64,000 nt of DNA, from positions 1-64,000 of the forward strand of contig DASTWL010000003.1 of NCBI GenBank assembly GCA_035765895.1, written 5' to 3'. The position numbers and the translations under genes are program-made. How positions within the stretch are numbered: position 1 is the first letter of the stretch; every line of letters begins with the position of its first letter. Below, one piece after another: positions 1-8,951 of this stretch. Below the pieces are notes generated by a model. That model had not been told where the DNA came from, ran no database searches, and saw nothing but the letters and a program-made list of their open reading frames with translations. This DNA is from Verrucomicrobiia bacterium (lineage in GTDB: Bacteria; Verrucomicrobiota; Verrucomicrobiia; Limisphaerales; DSYF01).

Positions 1-1
1 G

Positions 2-808
2 TCGGCGCCCGATTGGGCAAAGCTCCAACGGGACGACTTTCGCGCCTACCTGCGCTTTCTGGGGCGGCAAAACCTCGGGCGGGCGGCAACGCAACTGCGT
101 TTCAGCGCACTGCGGACGTTCTACAAATTTCTGGTGCGCCACGGCGTGGTGGAGGTGACGCCCATCCGCAGCCTCGCTCTGCCCAAGCTTCCGAAGCGGC
201 TGCCCAAATATCTGACCGTGCCGCAGATGGTGGATTTGTTGAACACGCCGCTCAGGGTGCTGGATGTGCCCAAGGAAAAGCAGCGCGGCCGGCCGGTGTC
301 CGTGGCGGCGGCGCATCGCGATGTGGCGGTGCTGGAGACGATTTACTCCTGCGGCCTGCGCATCAGCGAGCTGGTGGGTTTGCGCGTGTCCGACGTGGAC
401 TGGAATGAGCAGCTCGTCCGTGTGCGCGGCAAGGGCAAAAAGGAACGGCTGGTGCCGATTGGCCAGACTGCGCTGGCGGCCATCGAAAAGTATTGGACGC
501 ATCTGTCCGCGCGGCCTGCGGGGGATGCGCCGGTGTTTCTGTCCGAAACGAAACGGCGTTCGCCGGTGAATGCCGTCATGCTGGCGCGGCGGTTGAAAAC
601 CTATCTGGCCCTGGCCGGGCTCGACCCGGCCATCACGCCGCACAAACTCCGGCACAGCTACGCCACGCACCTGCTGGATGCGGGCGCGGATCTGCGCAGC
701 GTGCAGGAACTGCTCGGGCACGCCCACCTGGAGACGACCCAGGTTTACACGCACGTCACCACCGAGCGCCTGAAGAAGGCTTACAACGCCGCGCATCCAC
801 GGGCATGA
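2..808 (+). CDS. Tyrosine recombinase, XerC/XerD type (5' end outside window)
   Basis: Site-specific tyrosine recombinase, most like the chromosomal XerC/XerD enzymes that resolve chromosome dimers at dif. The reading frame is open from base 2, so the N-terminus is missing; an in-frame GTG at 134 is internal, because the preceding codons encode a typical SAM-like core-binding domain (FRAYLRFL, then LRTFYKFLVRHGVV). The catalytic domain shows the expected tetrad: Arg in CGLRISELVGLR, the HKLRHSYATHLL box, the LLGH box and the Tyr in TTQVYTHV. No att-like repeat or phage gene lies beside it, so a housekeeping Xer role is more likely than an integrase role, but the missing end prevents a firm XerC or XerD assignment. 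Confidence 0.9.
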   Translation, partial: SAPDWAKLQRDDFRAYLRFLGRQNLGRAATQLRFSALRTFYKFLVRHGVVEVTPIRSLALPKLPKRLPKYLTVPQMVDLLNTPLRVLDVPKEKQRGRPVSVAAAHRDVAVLETIYSCGLRISELVGLRVSDVDWNEQLVRVRGKGKKERLVPIGQTALAAIEKYWTHLSARPAGDAPVFLSETKRRSPVNAVMLARRLKTYLALAGLDPAITPHKLRHSYATHLLDAGADLRSVQELLGHAHLETTQVYTHVTTERLKKAYNAAHPRA

Positions 809-845
809 GGCGAGGGCCATTCGTCGTCGGCGGCGCAAAACAAAC

Positions 846-868
846 AGCCCCGCCGATTCGGCGGGGCT
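846..868. terminator. Hairpin between convergent genes
   Basis: A near-perfect inverted repeat (AGCCCCGCCG, loop ATT, CGGCGGGGCT) lies between the recombinase stop at 808 and the stop of the convergent thioredoxin gene at 902. It is preceded by an A-rich stretch (CAAAACAAACA), which reads as a U-rich tail for the minus-strand gene. It probably ends transcription from the right and possibly from both sides. Confidence 0.7.
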
Positions 869-901
869 GGTGCTGATGAAGCTGATTTGCCGGAGCAGTG
901 G

Positions 902-2152
902 TTACTTGCCTTCCTTGGCTTTGGCTTCGTATTTGTCGAGCGTCTTCTGCATCTCGCCCTTCATGTCCTCGTCCTCCACGAGTTCGATGGCCTTTTTCTG
1001 CTGGGCAATCGCCTCGGTGGTTTGACCGTTGTCAAACAGCGCCCGGGCATACGTGTCCAGCACGCCGGGTTCCTTGCTCTCGGTGACGTCGGCGGCGCGC
1101 TTGGCGAACTTCAGGGCCAGTTGGGTGTCGCGGGCCTTGATGGAATCGTCCGTCAAAATGGTCCAGGCAATGTCATTGAGCAGTTGCGGGTTCTTGAGTT
1201 CCAACGCTTCCACTTTCTTGGCGAGTTCGGCCGCCTTGGCCGCGTCGCCGTTTTCGCCGACGGCCGTCATGTAGTCGCGGAAGAGCTCCTTGACCTGGCC
1301 CATTTCCTTGTTCCGTTCGATGGCCTGCTGCATGCCGGCCTTGAACTTGGCAAAATCCAAATCCTTGGGTGCCGTCGCTTCGAGCTGCTTTTCGAGGTCG
1401 GCCAGTTCATTGGTGTCGCCGTTGCCCATGGCCGCCTGTTGATATTTCTGGAGCAGCTGGCTGAATTTGATGCGGGCGCGGATGTCGGCCGGATCGAATT
1501 TCTTGCCGTTCATGATGCCGCCAACTTCCTGGTCGAGCGCGACGAGTTCGTCCTCCAGTTTCTTGATCTCGTCCGCATCGCCGCCCTGCAGGCTGAGCTG
1601 GATGTATTTCTGGAGTTTTTCCTGCGCTTCGCCGGCCTTCCTGGCTTTGGCCATGTCATACTTGCCGTCAATCAACGCCTGCACCGTTTCCTCGAGGTGA
1701 TCCATGGGATGACCGTGCCAGACGATTTTGCCCTCCTTGTCCACGACGAAGGCGTGCGGGATGCCGTTCACGCCGAAGGCCTCCATGTAGGCGGTGGACG
1801 TTTTCCCGCCGTCGATGGCCACGTGGTAGTCCATTGTGTCGCCCATCTTCTCGACGAATTTTTTCACCACGTCGGGCTTCTCGTCGGTCACGCCGACGAA
1901 GACCACGCCCTGGTCCTTGAACTTCTTTTGCAGTTCGGTCAGGTGCGGAATGCTTTCGCGGCAGGGCGGGCACCAGGTGGCCCAGAACTCCACGACGTAG
2001 ATGGTCTTGCCCTTGCCGGCGCTGAGATCAACCGGGCCGCCTTTGACCCATTCCTTGATGTCGAGCGGCTGGGCGGCGTCGCCCAACTCGGCGGCGCGCA
2101 AGCCCGCGGCGCACAGCAGGGACAGCAGGCTGGTGAAAATGAACTTTTTCAT
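902..2152 (-). CDS. Exported thioredoxin-fold protein (TlpA/ResA-like) with long helical C-terminal domain
   Basis: Predicted thiol-disulfide oxidoreductase of 416 residues. The start at 2152 is chosen because it gives a clean signal peptide (MKKFIFTSLLSLLCAAGLRA). A redoxin domain follows (about residues 30-175) with the active site WCPPC (Cys61 and Cys64) and the cis-Pro region GIPHAFVVD. Residues from about 180 to the end are Lys/Glu/Ala-rich and helical, consistent with TPR-like or coiled-coil repeats, ending in a charged tail. The family reduces or oxidises cysteines outside the cytoplasm, for instance in cytochrome maturation; the partner here is unknown. A longer in-frame start at 2251 would bury the signal peptide and is less likely. 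It is unpaired, convergent with the recombinase and divergent from the EF-hand gene. Confidence 0.85.
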   Translation of the reverse strand: MKKFIFTSLLSLLCAAGLRAAELGDAAQPLDIKEWVKGGPVDLSAGKGKTIYVVEFWATWCPPCRESIPHLTELQKKFKDQGVVFVGVTDEKPDVVKKFVEKMGDTMDYHVAIDGGKTSTAYMEAFGVNGIPHAFVVDKEGKIVWHGHPMDHLEETVQALIDGKYDMAKARKAGEAQEKLQKYIQLSLQGGDADEIKKLEDELVALDQEVGGIMNGKKFDPADIRARIKFSQLLQKYQQAAMGNGDTNELADLEKQLEATAPKDLDFAKFKAGMQQAIERNKEMGQVKELFRDYMTAVGENGDAAKAAELAKKVEALELKNPQLLNDIAWTILTDDSIKARDTQLALKFAKRAADVTESKEPGVLDTYARALFDNGQTTEAIAQQKKAIELVEDEDMKGEMQKTLDKYEAKAKEGK

Positions 2153-2357
2153 AGAGGGATCCGTGGATGCGTGATGAATGATGTTTCCGTCAAAAACGAC
2201 GTTAGCCGCGGCTTGGGGACGAGTCAATGGCGGCGCCGCCGCACCAGCCATTGCGCTGCTCGGTGGTGGACAACGGGTTGCGGACGGGCTACTCTCGGAG
2301 CATCAAACCGGGCAACACAACGGCTCCACTTTTCACCCTAAAATCAAAGGACGACCT

Positions 2358-4577
2358 ATGGCAACCAACACCTCACATTCATGGAAATTCGTGCGCATTG
2401 GCGGCGTGGACCAGGTGGTTTTTCGTTCCGGATCCGACGTCGCGAGCGTCGGTGAGTTGGATCAGAAACTCTGGATGGCGCTTGCCATGCCGACGCGCGG
2501 CGTGGAGTTCGACGCCAAAACCGCCGACTTGGTCGACACGGACAAGGACGGACGCATCCGCCCGCCCGAAGTCATCGCCGCCGTCAAATGGCTCGAAGGC
2601 GCGCTCAAGGATCCGGGCGACGTTTTGAAGGGCGGAGATTCCGTCCCGCTCGCGGCGATCAAGGACGCAAACCTGCTGGCCGGTGCCAAACGGATTCTGG
2701 CCAATTTGAACAAGGCCGACGCGTCCGCCATCTCGCTGGCCGACGTTTCGGACACGGTGAAAATTCTGGCCGAGACCAAGTTCAATGGGGATGGCGTGGT
2801 GATTGCCGAAGCCGCCGACAATGCCGCGGTCAAGCAGGCCATCGAAGACATCATCGCCGCGGTTGGCCCGGTGACCGATCGCAGCGGCAAACCGGGGGTC
2901 AACCAGGCCAGACTCGACCAGTTCTTTGCCGAGGCGCAGACCTTGTCCGACTGGGCGGCCAAGGGCGAAGCCGACAAATCGCTCACGCCTTTGGGGCTCG
3001 CGGGAACGGTCGCGGCGTCGGCGGCCATCAAGGCCGTGAAGGCCAAGGTGGATGACTACTTCGCGCGGTGCCGGCTCGCGGCATTCGATGCACGGGCGCT
3101 GGCGGCGCTCAATCGCAGCGAAACGGAATACCTCACACTGGCCGCGCAGGATCTTTCCATCACCGCCCAGGAAGTGGCGGGTTTCCCGCTGGCGAAAATT
3201 GAGGCGAACGCATCATTGCCGCTCGCGGGAGCGGTGAATCCAGCCTGGGCTGGCGCGCTGGCCGCGTTGGCCGAGGCGGCCGTGGTGCCGTTGCTCGGAG
3301 CCGGCAAATCGAGTTTGACCGAAGCCGACTGGGCCGCCGTGCAGGCCAAGGTGGCGGCGTATGACGCATGGACGGCCAGCAAGCCGGCCACGACGGTGGA
3401 AAAGCTCGGCCTGCCGCGTTTGCGGGAGCTGCTCCAGAGCGGAGTGAAGGAGAAGATTGTCGCGCTGATCAAGCAGGATGCCGCGCTTGAAGGCGAATTC
3501 AACCAGATGTCGGGCGTGGAAAAGCTGGTGCGCTTTCAGAAGGATCTGGGGCGGCTGTTGTGCAACTTTGTCAACTTCGCCGATTTCTATGGCAAACGCT
3601 GGGCCGTGTTCCAGGCGGGCACGTTGTTCCTCGACACCCGCGCCTGCAATTTGTGCATCGATGTCACCGAGCCCGGCAAACATGCGGCCCTGGCCGGTCT
3701 GGCGGGGTGTTATCTCGCCTACTGCGATTGCACGCGGCCGGGCAGCGCCAAGCGACAGATTGTGGCCGTCTTCACCGATGGCGACTCGGACAATCTGATC
3801 GTGGGGCGCAATGGCGTGTTCTACGACCGCAAGGGACAGGACTGGGATGCGACGATTGCCAAAATCATTTCCAATCCCATCAGCATCCGGGAGGCGTTCT
3901 GGCTGCCTTACAAAAAGCTCGTGCGCATGATTGAAGAGCTGGCCGCCAAGCGCGCCGCCGCGGCCGAGGCGGAGGCGGACAAAAAACTCGCTGGCGCGGC
4001 CGCTGCCGTCAGCACGGCCGACAAAACCAAGCCGGCCGAGCCCAAGAAAGTGGACGTGGGCACGGTTGCCGCGTTGGGCGTGGCCATCACGGGAGCCATC
4101 TCCGCGTTGACGTTGATCTTGGGCTACGTTCTCGGGCTGAAATGGTGGCAGTATCCGCTCGCGTTGATCGGCGTCATGCTGGTCATTTCCGGACCCTCGA
4201 TGATCATTGCCTGGCTCAAGCTGCGAAAGCGCAACTTGGGACCGATTCTCGACGCCAATGGCTGGGCCATCAACAACCGGGCGCGGATGAACATTCCGTT
4301 TGGCCGGTCGCTCACGGACATGCCCGAACTGCCGGCGGGTTCGGAACGGTCCCTGGAGGATCCGTTTGCCGAGAAGAAGCAGCCCTGGAAGCTCTACTTT
4401 GTGCTGCTGGTGATTGTCGTCCTCGGCCTGTGCTGGTGGCGTGGCAAACTGGATGGGTTCCTCTCCGTCAAATTGAAGAGCACCACCGTCCTGGGAACCA
4501 ACGCGCCGGCCTACGTGGCGCCGCCGCTCACGAACAGCGTGCCCGTTCCGTCCACCAACAGCGTTCCGGCTCAATGA
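2358..4577 (+). CDS. Membrane protein with EF-hand motif, unknown function
   Basis: A 739-residue protein that I do not recognise as a named family. The ATG at 2358 was chosen over the upstream in-frame ATG at 2178 because the Shine-Dalgarno-like AAAGGACGA sits just before it. A canonical 12-residue EF-hand loop starts at Asp60 (DTDKDGRIRPPE, ligand positions D60, D62, D64, I67, E71). The middle is Ala-rich and helical, with a Cys-containing stretch (RACNLCIDV, CYLAYCDC) around residues 430-460. Three hydrophobic segments lie near residues 570-595, 600-625 and 680-700, with a Lys/Ala-rich linker before them, so the large N-terminal part is probably on one face of the membrane. The Thr/Asn/Pro tail is low complexity. 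Calcium binding is inferred from the loop only. Confidence 0.75.
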   Translation: MATNTSHSWKFVRIGGVDQVVFRSGSDVASVGELDQKLWMALAMPTRGVEFDAKTADLVDTDKDGRIRPPEVIAAVKWLEGALKDPGDVLKGGDSVPLAAIKDANLLAGAKRILANLNKADASAISLADVSDTVKILAETKFNGDGVVIAEAADNAAVKQAIEDIIAAVGPVTDRSGKPGVNQARLDQFFAEAQTLSDWAAKGEADKSLTPLGLAGTVAASAAIKAVKAKVDDYFARCRLAAFDARALAALNRSETEYLTLAAQDLSITAQEVAGFPLAKIEANASLPLAGAVNPAWAGALAALAEAAVVPLLGAGKSSLTEADWAAVQAKVAAYDAWTASKPATTVEKLGLPRLRELLQSGVKEKIVALIKQDAALEGEFNQMSGVEKLVRFQKDLGRLLCNFVNFADFYGKRWAVFQAGTLFLDTRACNLCIDVTEPGKHAALAGLAGCYLAYCDCTRPGSAKRQIVAVFTDGDSDNLIVGRNGVFYDRKGQDWDATIAKIISNPISIREAFWLPYKKLVRMIEELAAKRAAAAEAEADKKLAGAAAAVSTADKTKPAEPKKVDVGTVAALGVAITGAISALTLILGYVLGLKWWQYPLALIGVMLVISGPSMIIAWLKLRKRNLGPILDANGWAINNRARMNIPFGRSLTDMPELPAGSERSLEDPFAEKKQPWKLYFVLLVIVVLGLCWWRGKLDGFLSVKLKSTTVLGTNAPAYVAPPLTNSVPVPSTNSVPAQ

Positions 4578-4615
4578 AGCCCTGAGCCGCAGCGCCTCGC
4601 GTTCTTGATACGACC

Positions 4616-4643
4616 AAGCCCGGCCTGATTTCAGGCCGGGCTT
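4616..4643. terminator. Bidirectional hairpin terminator
   Basis: A perfect inverted repeat AAGCCCGGCCTGA-TT-TCAGGCCGGGCTT lies between the stops of two convergent genes (4577 and 4677). T-rich sequence follows on the plus side (GCGTTGTTTTA). It probably serves both genes. Confidence 0.85.
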
Positions 4644-4676
4644 TGCGTTGTTTTACGTCCTGAATGAAGGCGTCCG

Positions 4677-6635
4677 CTACGGGTCCAGATGATACCGGCG
4701 GTTCATGTAGAGGTCGTCCGCGACCTGGAACAGCGCGGTGCAATCCTTCTCCAGTTCCAGTTCGCGTTCGTCGGGAGATTGCAGCGGGCTCACCTCCACT
4801 TTCTTGGGATCGCCTTCGTAATACTCGACGGTTTTTTGCAGGCCGAGCACGATCATCCGGTCCTTGGCCCACATGCCGATGTCGCGGTTGTGATTGATGA
4901 GCACGCGTTCGTGATCGGGATTGCCATGCAACAAATCGCGCCCGAAAAACAGCGAGTCGTAGGGGCGGCCCAGCAGGCCGAGCAGGGTGGGGGCGACATC
5001 GAGTGAACAGCCGAGTTCATCCAGGCGTTTGGGTTCATGCACCACCGCCGGTCCCAGAATTACGAGGGGAATTTCGTAGGACTTGATGGGAATGCTCTGG
5101 CTGCCATAAACGCGCGCTCCGTGGTCGGCCACCACGGCGAAAATCGTGTTCGTCCAGAATGCCTCGTTTTTCACCGACTTGAAAAATTGTCCCAGGCACC
5201 AGTCCGCGTATTTCACGGCGTGCTCGCGCTTTTTCACCTTGGGATCTTCCGGGATGCGCCCTTCTGGATAGGTGAAGGGCTTGTGGTTCGACACCGAAAG
5301 AATGGTGGCGAAGAACGGTTTGCCCTGTTGGGAAAGGGTGCGCATTTCCGTGAGCGCCCGCTTGTAGAGATCTTCGTCCGCCACGCCCCAGGCGGTGGTG
5401 AAGCTCGGGTGGTCAAAGTCCTTTTCTTCGACGAACCGGTCATAGCCGTTCTTCACGGCAAACGACCGCATGCCGTCAAACAACCCCCGGCCGCCATACA
5501 GGAAAATGGTGTTGTAACCGTCCCGTTTGAGGACGCGCGCCACGGTTTCCACGTTTTCCGAGCGGTCACGTTTAACAATGGAGTCGCCCGGGAGCGGGGG
5601 AAACGAGGACAGCACGCCCTCGAACCCGCGCACCGTGCGGTTGCCCGACGCGTAGAGGTTGGTGAAGAGCCAGCCTTCGTCCTCGGCCAGCTTGTCCATC
5701 TCCGGCGTAAGCGTTGCACCGGGGCGGCCCAACGATCCCCAAAACTCCGAGCCGAGGCTTTCTTCGAGAAAAACCACCACGTTCAACCGCGGCCTGGCGA
5801 TGTCGCCGTCGATGTGCCGGCGGATGCTGTCACCGGTTTCCGTGAACTGCGCGTGCGGCTCCGTCAGGAGTTCGCGGGCGCGGGCGTAAGCCGCTTCCTT
5901 GGGCAGCGTGCGGTAAAAGGCGGCGTAGTCCAGGTTGCGCGTCCAGGCTGCGGCCAGAAAGGACATGGGGCCGTTGTTGGCGATTTCATTCAACGTGCGG
6001 TTCGTGCTGAACGACGTGCCCCGGAAATCGAACGTCATCGCCAGCACGGCCAGCACGGCGATGGCCGCAACGAGGTGCAGAAAGCGCTTTCCAGGCGGCG
6101 CCGGATCGTTCCACATGGGACGAAACCAGCGCAGCGCCAGCCACGTCCACGCGGCGCCCAGCAGCAGGCAGACACTGACGATCGGGATGACCGGATAGCT
6201 TTCGCCGATGTTGACGAAGACTTCGTAGGGATAAATCAGGTAGTCCACCGCCACCGTGTTGAACCGCGAATGAAACTCGTCGAAGAAGTAAAACTCCACG
6301 GCGAGCTGGAAGATTTCCCACGAGGCGAAGCCCAAGGTCACCGCGATGAACAAAATGCGATGCCAGGGCCGGCCAAAGGCGCGGTCCCGCAACACCAGCA
6401 GCCAGCCCAGCAGTGGCAGAATGAACGCCACGGCCATAAAGACGTCCCGCACCAGGCCGATGGCAAACATCTGCGCAATCTCACCATACGGCAGGTCGCG
6501 GGGCCCATATTTGGCAAACAGCACAATGCGCAGCACCGTCCAGCCGAGGAGCAGCGATAGCGCGATGGCGGCGGCGAAACCAAAACGGGACTTATGCCAG
6601 TGGGTGGGGACGGCGGGGCGCAGTTGGTCAGACAT
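4677..6635 (-). CDS. LTA synthase-family membrane sulfatase/phosphoglycerol transferase
   Basis: Membrane-anchored alkaline-phosphatase superfamily enzyme of 652 residues, like LtaS/MdoB/OpgB, which transfer a phospho-polyol or phosphoethanolamine group to cell-envelope glycans or lipids. The start at 6635 (MSDQLRPA) is the last Met before the first membrane helix. Five hydrophobic helices fill residues about 18-200. The catalytic domain starts near residue 283 with VVVFLEES (metal-binding Glu291/292), then the Thr nucleophile in NRTVRGFE (Thr334), WGVADEDLY and the metal-binding VVADHG motif. Length and order fit the family. Its substrate cannot be told from sequence; Gram-negative members act on periplasmic glucans or lipid A. 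It stands alone. Confidence 0.85.
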   Translation of the reverse strand: MSDQLRPAVPTHWHKSRFGFAAAIALSLLLGWTVLRIVLFAKYGPRDLPYGEIAQMFAIGLVRDVFMAVAFILPLLGWLLVLRDRAFGRPWHRILFIAVTLGFASWEIFQLAVEFYFFDEFHSRFNTVAVDYLIYPYEVFVNIGESYPVIPIVSVCLLLGAAWTWLALRWFRPMWNDPAPPGKRFLHLVAAIAVLAVLAMTFDFRGTSFSTNRTLNEIANNGPMSFLAAAWTRNLDYAAFYRTLPKEAAYARARELLTEPHAQFTETGDSIRRHIDGDIARPRLNVVVFLEESLGSEFWGSLGRPGATLTPEMDKLAEDEGWLFTNLYASGNRTVRGFEGVLSSFPPLPGDSIVKRDRSENVETVARVLKRDGYNTIFLYGGRGLFDGMRSFAVKNGYDRFVEEKDFDHPSFTTAWGVADEDLYKRALTEMRTLSQQGKPFFATILSVSNHKPFTYPEGRIPEDPKVKKREHAVKYADWCLGQFFKSVKNEAFWTNTIFAVVADHGARVYGSQSIPIKSYEIPLVILGPAVVHEPKRLDELGCSLDVAPTLLGLLGRPYDSLFFGRDLLHGNPDHERVLINHNRDIGMWAKDRMIVLGLQKTVEYYEGDPKKVEVSPLQSPDERELELEKDCTALFQVADDLYMNRRYHLDP

Positions 6636-6818
6636 GTGATGATAAAATCGAACGGCCGGGCCACGGTAGAACCGCCCGCCCGCCGGGGTAAAGGACATTC
6701 AGCGGCACGGAGCGTTCAAAGGAAGGGCTCGGCGGGCAGGTTTTCGAGCGGGCTTCGGCGCTTAAAATTGCTTTGATTTCCGCATCTTTACGGCATCATG
6801 CGCCGCTCGATTTTGCTC

Positions 6819-8627
6819 ATGAAACGGACGCATCATTGCAACGAACTCCGCCCGGCTCATGCCGGTCAAACCGTCACGCTCGCCGGCTGGGTCCACTCGC
6901 GCCGCGACCTTGGCGGCGTGCTCTTCATTGACCTCCGCGACCGCGAAGGTCGCACGCAGACGGTGTTCGATCCTGCCGATCTCTCGAAGGAAACGTTCGA
7001 TGCCGCGACGAAGCTGCGCAGCGAATCGGTGATTCACATCACCGGCAAGGTGCGCGTCCGCCCCGCGGGCACGGAGAACTCCAAAATCCCCACCGGTCAG
7101 GTCGAAGTGCTCGTGAAAGACCTCACGGTGCTGAACGAAGCCGCGCCGCTGCCGTTCCAGATTGATGACCCCGAAGCCGCGTCGAAGGTGAACGAAGAGG
7201 CGCGCCTCCAGTATCGCTACCTTGACCTCCGCCGGCCCGAGATGACGCGCAACCTGCGGCTCCGCTCAAAGGTCGCCATCGCCACGCGCAGTTACATGGA
7301 CGAGCAGGGCTTCCTCGAAGTCGAGACGCCCACGCTGTTCAAGTCCACGCCCGAAGGCGCGCGCGAGTTTCTCGTCCCGAACCGCCGTGAGCCCGGCACA
7401 TTCTACGCGTTGCCGCAGTCGCCGCAGCAGTTCAAACAGATCCTCATGGTCAGCGGCGTGGAGCGTTACTTCCAGCTCGCGCGCTGCTATCGCGACGAGG
7501 ATTTGCGCGCCGACCGCCAGCCTGAGTTCACACAGGTGGACATCGAGATGAGCTTCATTGACCGCGAGGACATCTACGCGCTCATCGAGGGTCTGCTCAA
7601 GCGCGTCTGGAAAACGGCACTCGACATGGACATCCCGACGCCGTTCAAGCGCATCAGTTTCGAGGAAGCGCTGAACCGTTGGGGCATTGACAAGCCCGAC
7701 ACGCGCTTCGGCATGGAACTCGTGGACTTCACCGAAGAGTTTCGCGCCAGCGCGTTCAAGGTGTTCGCGGGGGCCGTGCAGCACGGCGGCGTGGTGAAGG
7801 CCATCAACGCCCGCGGCCTCGCCGGCGCGACGCAGGGCCAGATCGAGACGATGACCGAAACCGCCAAGAGCTTTGGCGCGAAAGGCCTCGCCTACATCAA
7901 GGTCGAGAACGGCGAATGGAAATCGCCCATCGTGAAATTTTTCTCGGACGCCGAAAAGCAGGCGCTCACGACCAAGCTGCAAATCCAGGAAGGTGATTTG
8001 ATTCTCTTTGCTGCCGACCAGTGGCTGAATGCCTGCGAAATCCTCGGCAAGATTCGCCTCTACTGCGCCGACGTGCTCAAGGCGCAGGGCAAGCTGACGA
8101 TTGACCCGAACCGCTTCGACTTCCTCTGGGTCGTGGATTTCCCGCTCCTGAGCTACGACAAGGAACAGAGCCGGTGGTATTCGAGCCATCATCCGTTCAC
8201 CGCGCCGGTGGCGGAGGACATCCCGCTGCTCAAGCAGGACCCGAAGAAGGTCCGCGGCCAGCACTACGACATCGTGGTAAATGGCGTCGAACTCGGCGGC
8301 GGCTCGATTCGTATCCACCAACCCGACGTGCAGAAAACGATTTTCGAGGACATCCTGCAAATCCCGCCGGACGAGACGCAACTGCGCTTCGGCTACATGC
8401 TGGAGGCGTTCAAGTATGGCGCCCCGCCGCACGGCGGCATCGCGCTCGGCTTCGACCGCCTCTGCGCCATCCTCTGCGGCACCACAAGCATTCGCGACGT
8501 GATCGCGTTCCCGAAGACGGCCAAGGGCGTCTGCCTGATGACCGATTCGCCGTCGCAGGTTTCGCCGCGTCAGCTCCGCGATCTTTACCTCGAAGTGAAG
8601 ACGGCGAAGAAGCCGGAGGCGAGCTGA
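6819..8627 (+). CDS. aspS: Aspartyl-tRNA synthetase, bacterial type
   Basis: Charges tRNA-Asp with aspartate in the cytoplasm. At 602 residues from the ATG at 6819 it matches the bacterial family length; an ATG at 6798 in the same frame would add seven residues not seen in the family. Visible parts are the OB-fold anticodon domain (VTLAGWVHSRRDLGG), the class II motifs TPEGAREFLVP, YRDEDLRADRQPEFTQVD (motif 2) and GIALGFDRL (motif 3), and the bacterial GAD insertion in the middle. Residue 31 is Leu, as in Escherichia coli, where non-discriminating enzymes usually carry His. This suggests, but does not prove, an enzyme specific for tRNA-Asp. The gene starts about 180 bases from the divergent sulfatase. 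Confidence 0.97.
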   Translation: MKRTHHCNELRPAHAGQTVTLAGWVHSRRDLGGVLFIDLRDREGRTQTVFDPADLSKETFDAATKLRSESVIHITGKVRVRPAGTENSKIPTGQVEVLVKDLTVLNEAAPLPFQIDDPEAASKVNEEARLQYRYLDLRRPEMTRNLRLRSKVAIATRSYMDEQGFLEVETPTLFKSTPEGAREFLVPNRREPGTFYALPQSPQQFKQILMVSGVERYFQLARCYRDEDLRADRQPEFTQVDIEMSFIDREDIYALIEGLLKRVWKTALDMDIPTPFKRISFEEALNRWGIDKPDTRFGMELVDFTEEFRASAFKVFAGAVQHGGVVKAINARGLAGATQGQIETMTETAKSFGAKGLAYIKVENGEWKSPIVKFFSDAEKQALTTKLQIQEGDLILFAADQWLNACEILGKIRLYCADVLKAQGKLTIDPNRFDFLWVVDFPLLSYDKEQSRWYSSHHPFTAPVAEDIPLLKQDPKKVRGQHYDIVVNGVELGGGSIRIHQPDVQKTIFEDILQIPPDETQLRFGYMLEAFKYGAPPHGGIALGFDRLCAILCGTTSIRDVIAFPKTAKGVCLMTDSPSQVSPRQLRDLYLEVKTAKKPEAS

Positions 8628-8675
8628 AGGCAAGGACTGCTTGCCGGGTGAAGGGGGCGCGCCTACGCTGTTCCC

Positions 8676-8951
8676 ATGGCTGCGGAGCACGATGAATTGC
8701 GCGAAGTGGCACCACCCATGCCGGCTCCGGCGGAGTTGTGCAAACGTGCGGCAGACGTGGTTCGCAAGCATCCGGAATGTTTTTGGTTCTGGCATCCGGA
8801 CGTCTTGGCGCATCCTGAGCGTCACGTGCGCGAGATCGAGGATGTGCGTCTGGTGATTGAGCAATTGCGCAAACACGGTGACCGGCGGGCCTGGCAGGAC
8901 GCCCAAGAATTGCAACGATGCCTCTCACCACTTTTCAAAAGGAAATTCTAG
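8676..8951 (+). CDS. Small helical protein preceding AbiEii-like nucleotidyltransferase
   Basis: A 91-residue acidic and helical protein with a Trp/His-rich centre (ECFWFWHPDVL) and a long amphipathic C-terminal helix. It overlaps the next gene by 34 bases in another frame, so the two are translationally linked. I recognise no named domain and no DNA-binding motif. Because small genes in front of nucleotidyltransferase genes often encode the partner or antitoxin of the enzyme, that role is possible, but it is inferred from position only. Codon use resembles the neighbours. The intergenic gap to aspS is only about 50 bases, so it may be read from the aspS promoter. Confidence 0.65.
   Translation: MAAEHDELREVAPPMPAPAELCKRAADVVRKHPECFWFWHPDVLAHPERHVREIEDVRLVIEQLRKHGDRRAWQDAQELQRCLSPLFKRKF

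Noticed and set aside
2-808. Recombinase as integrase of a phage or genomic island
   Set aside because: No direct repeats, phage genes or nearby tRNA; the motifs fit a housekeeping Xer protein.
887-2341. 484-residue plus-strand frame opposite the thioredoxin gene
   Set aside because: It is a mirror frame of a high-GC gene with a signal peptide and WCPPC site; its translation shows no domain and is rich in unusual Leu/Val/Gly/His runs.
5037-6560. 507-residue plus-strand frame opposite the LTA-synthase-like gene
   Set aside because: Antisense shadow; the minus-strand frame carries clear catalytic motifs.
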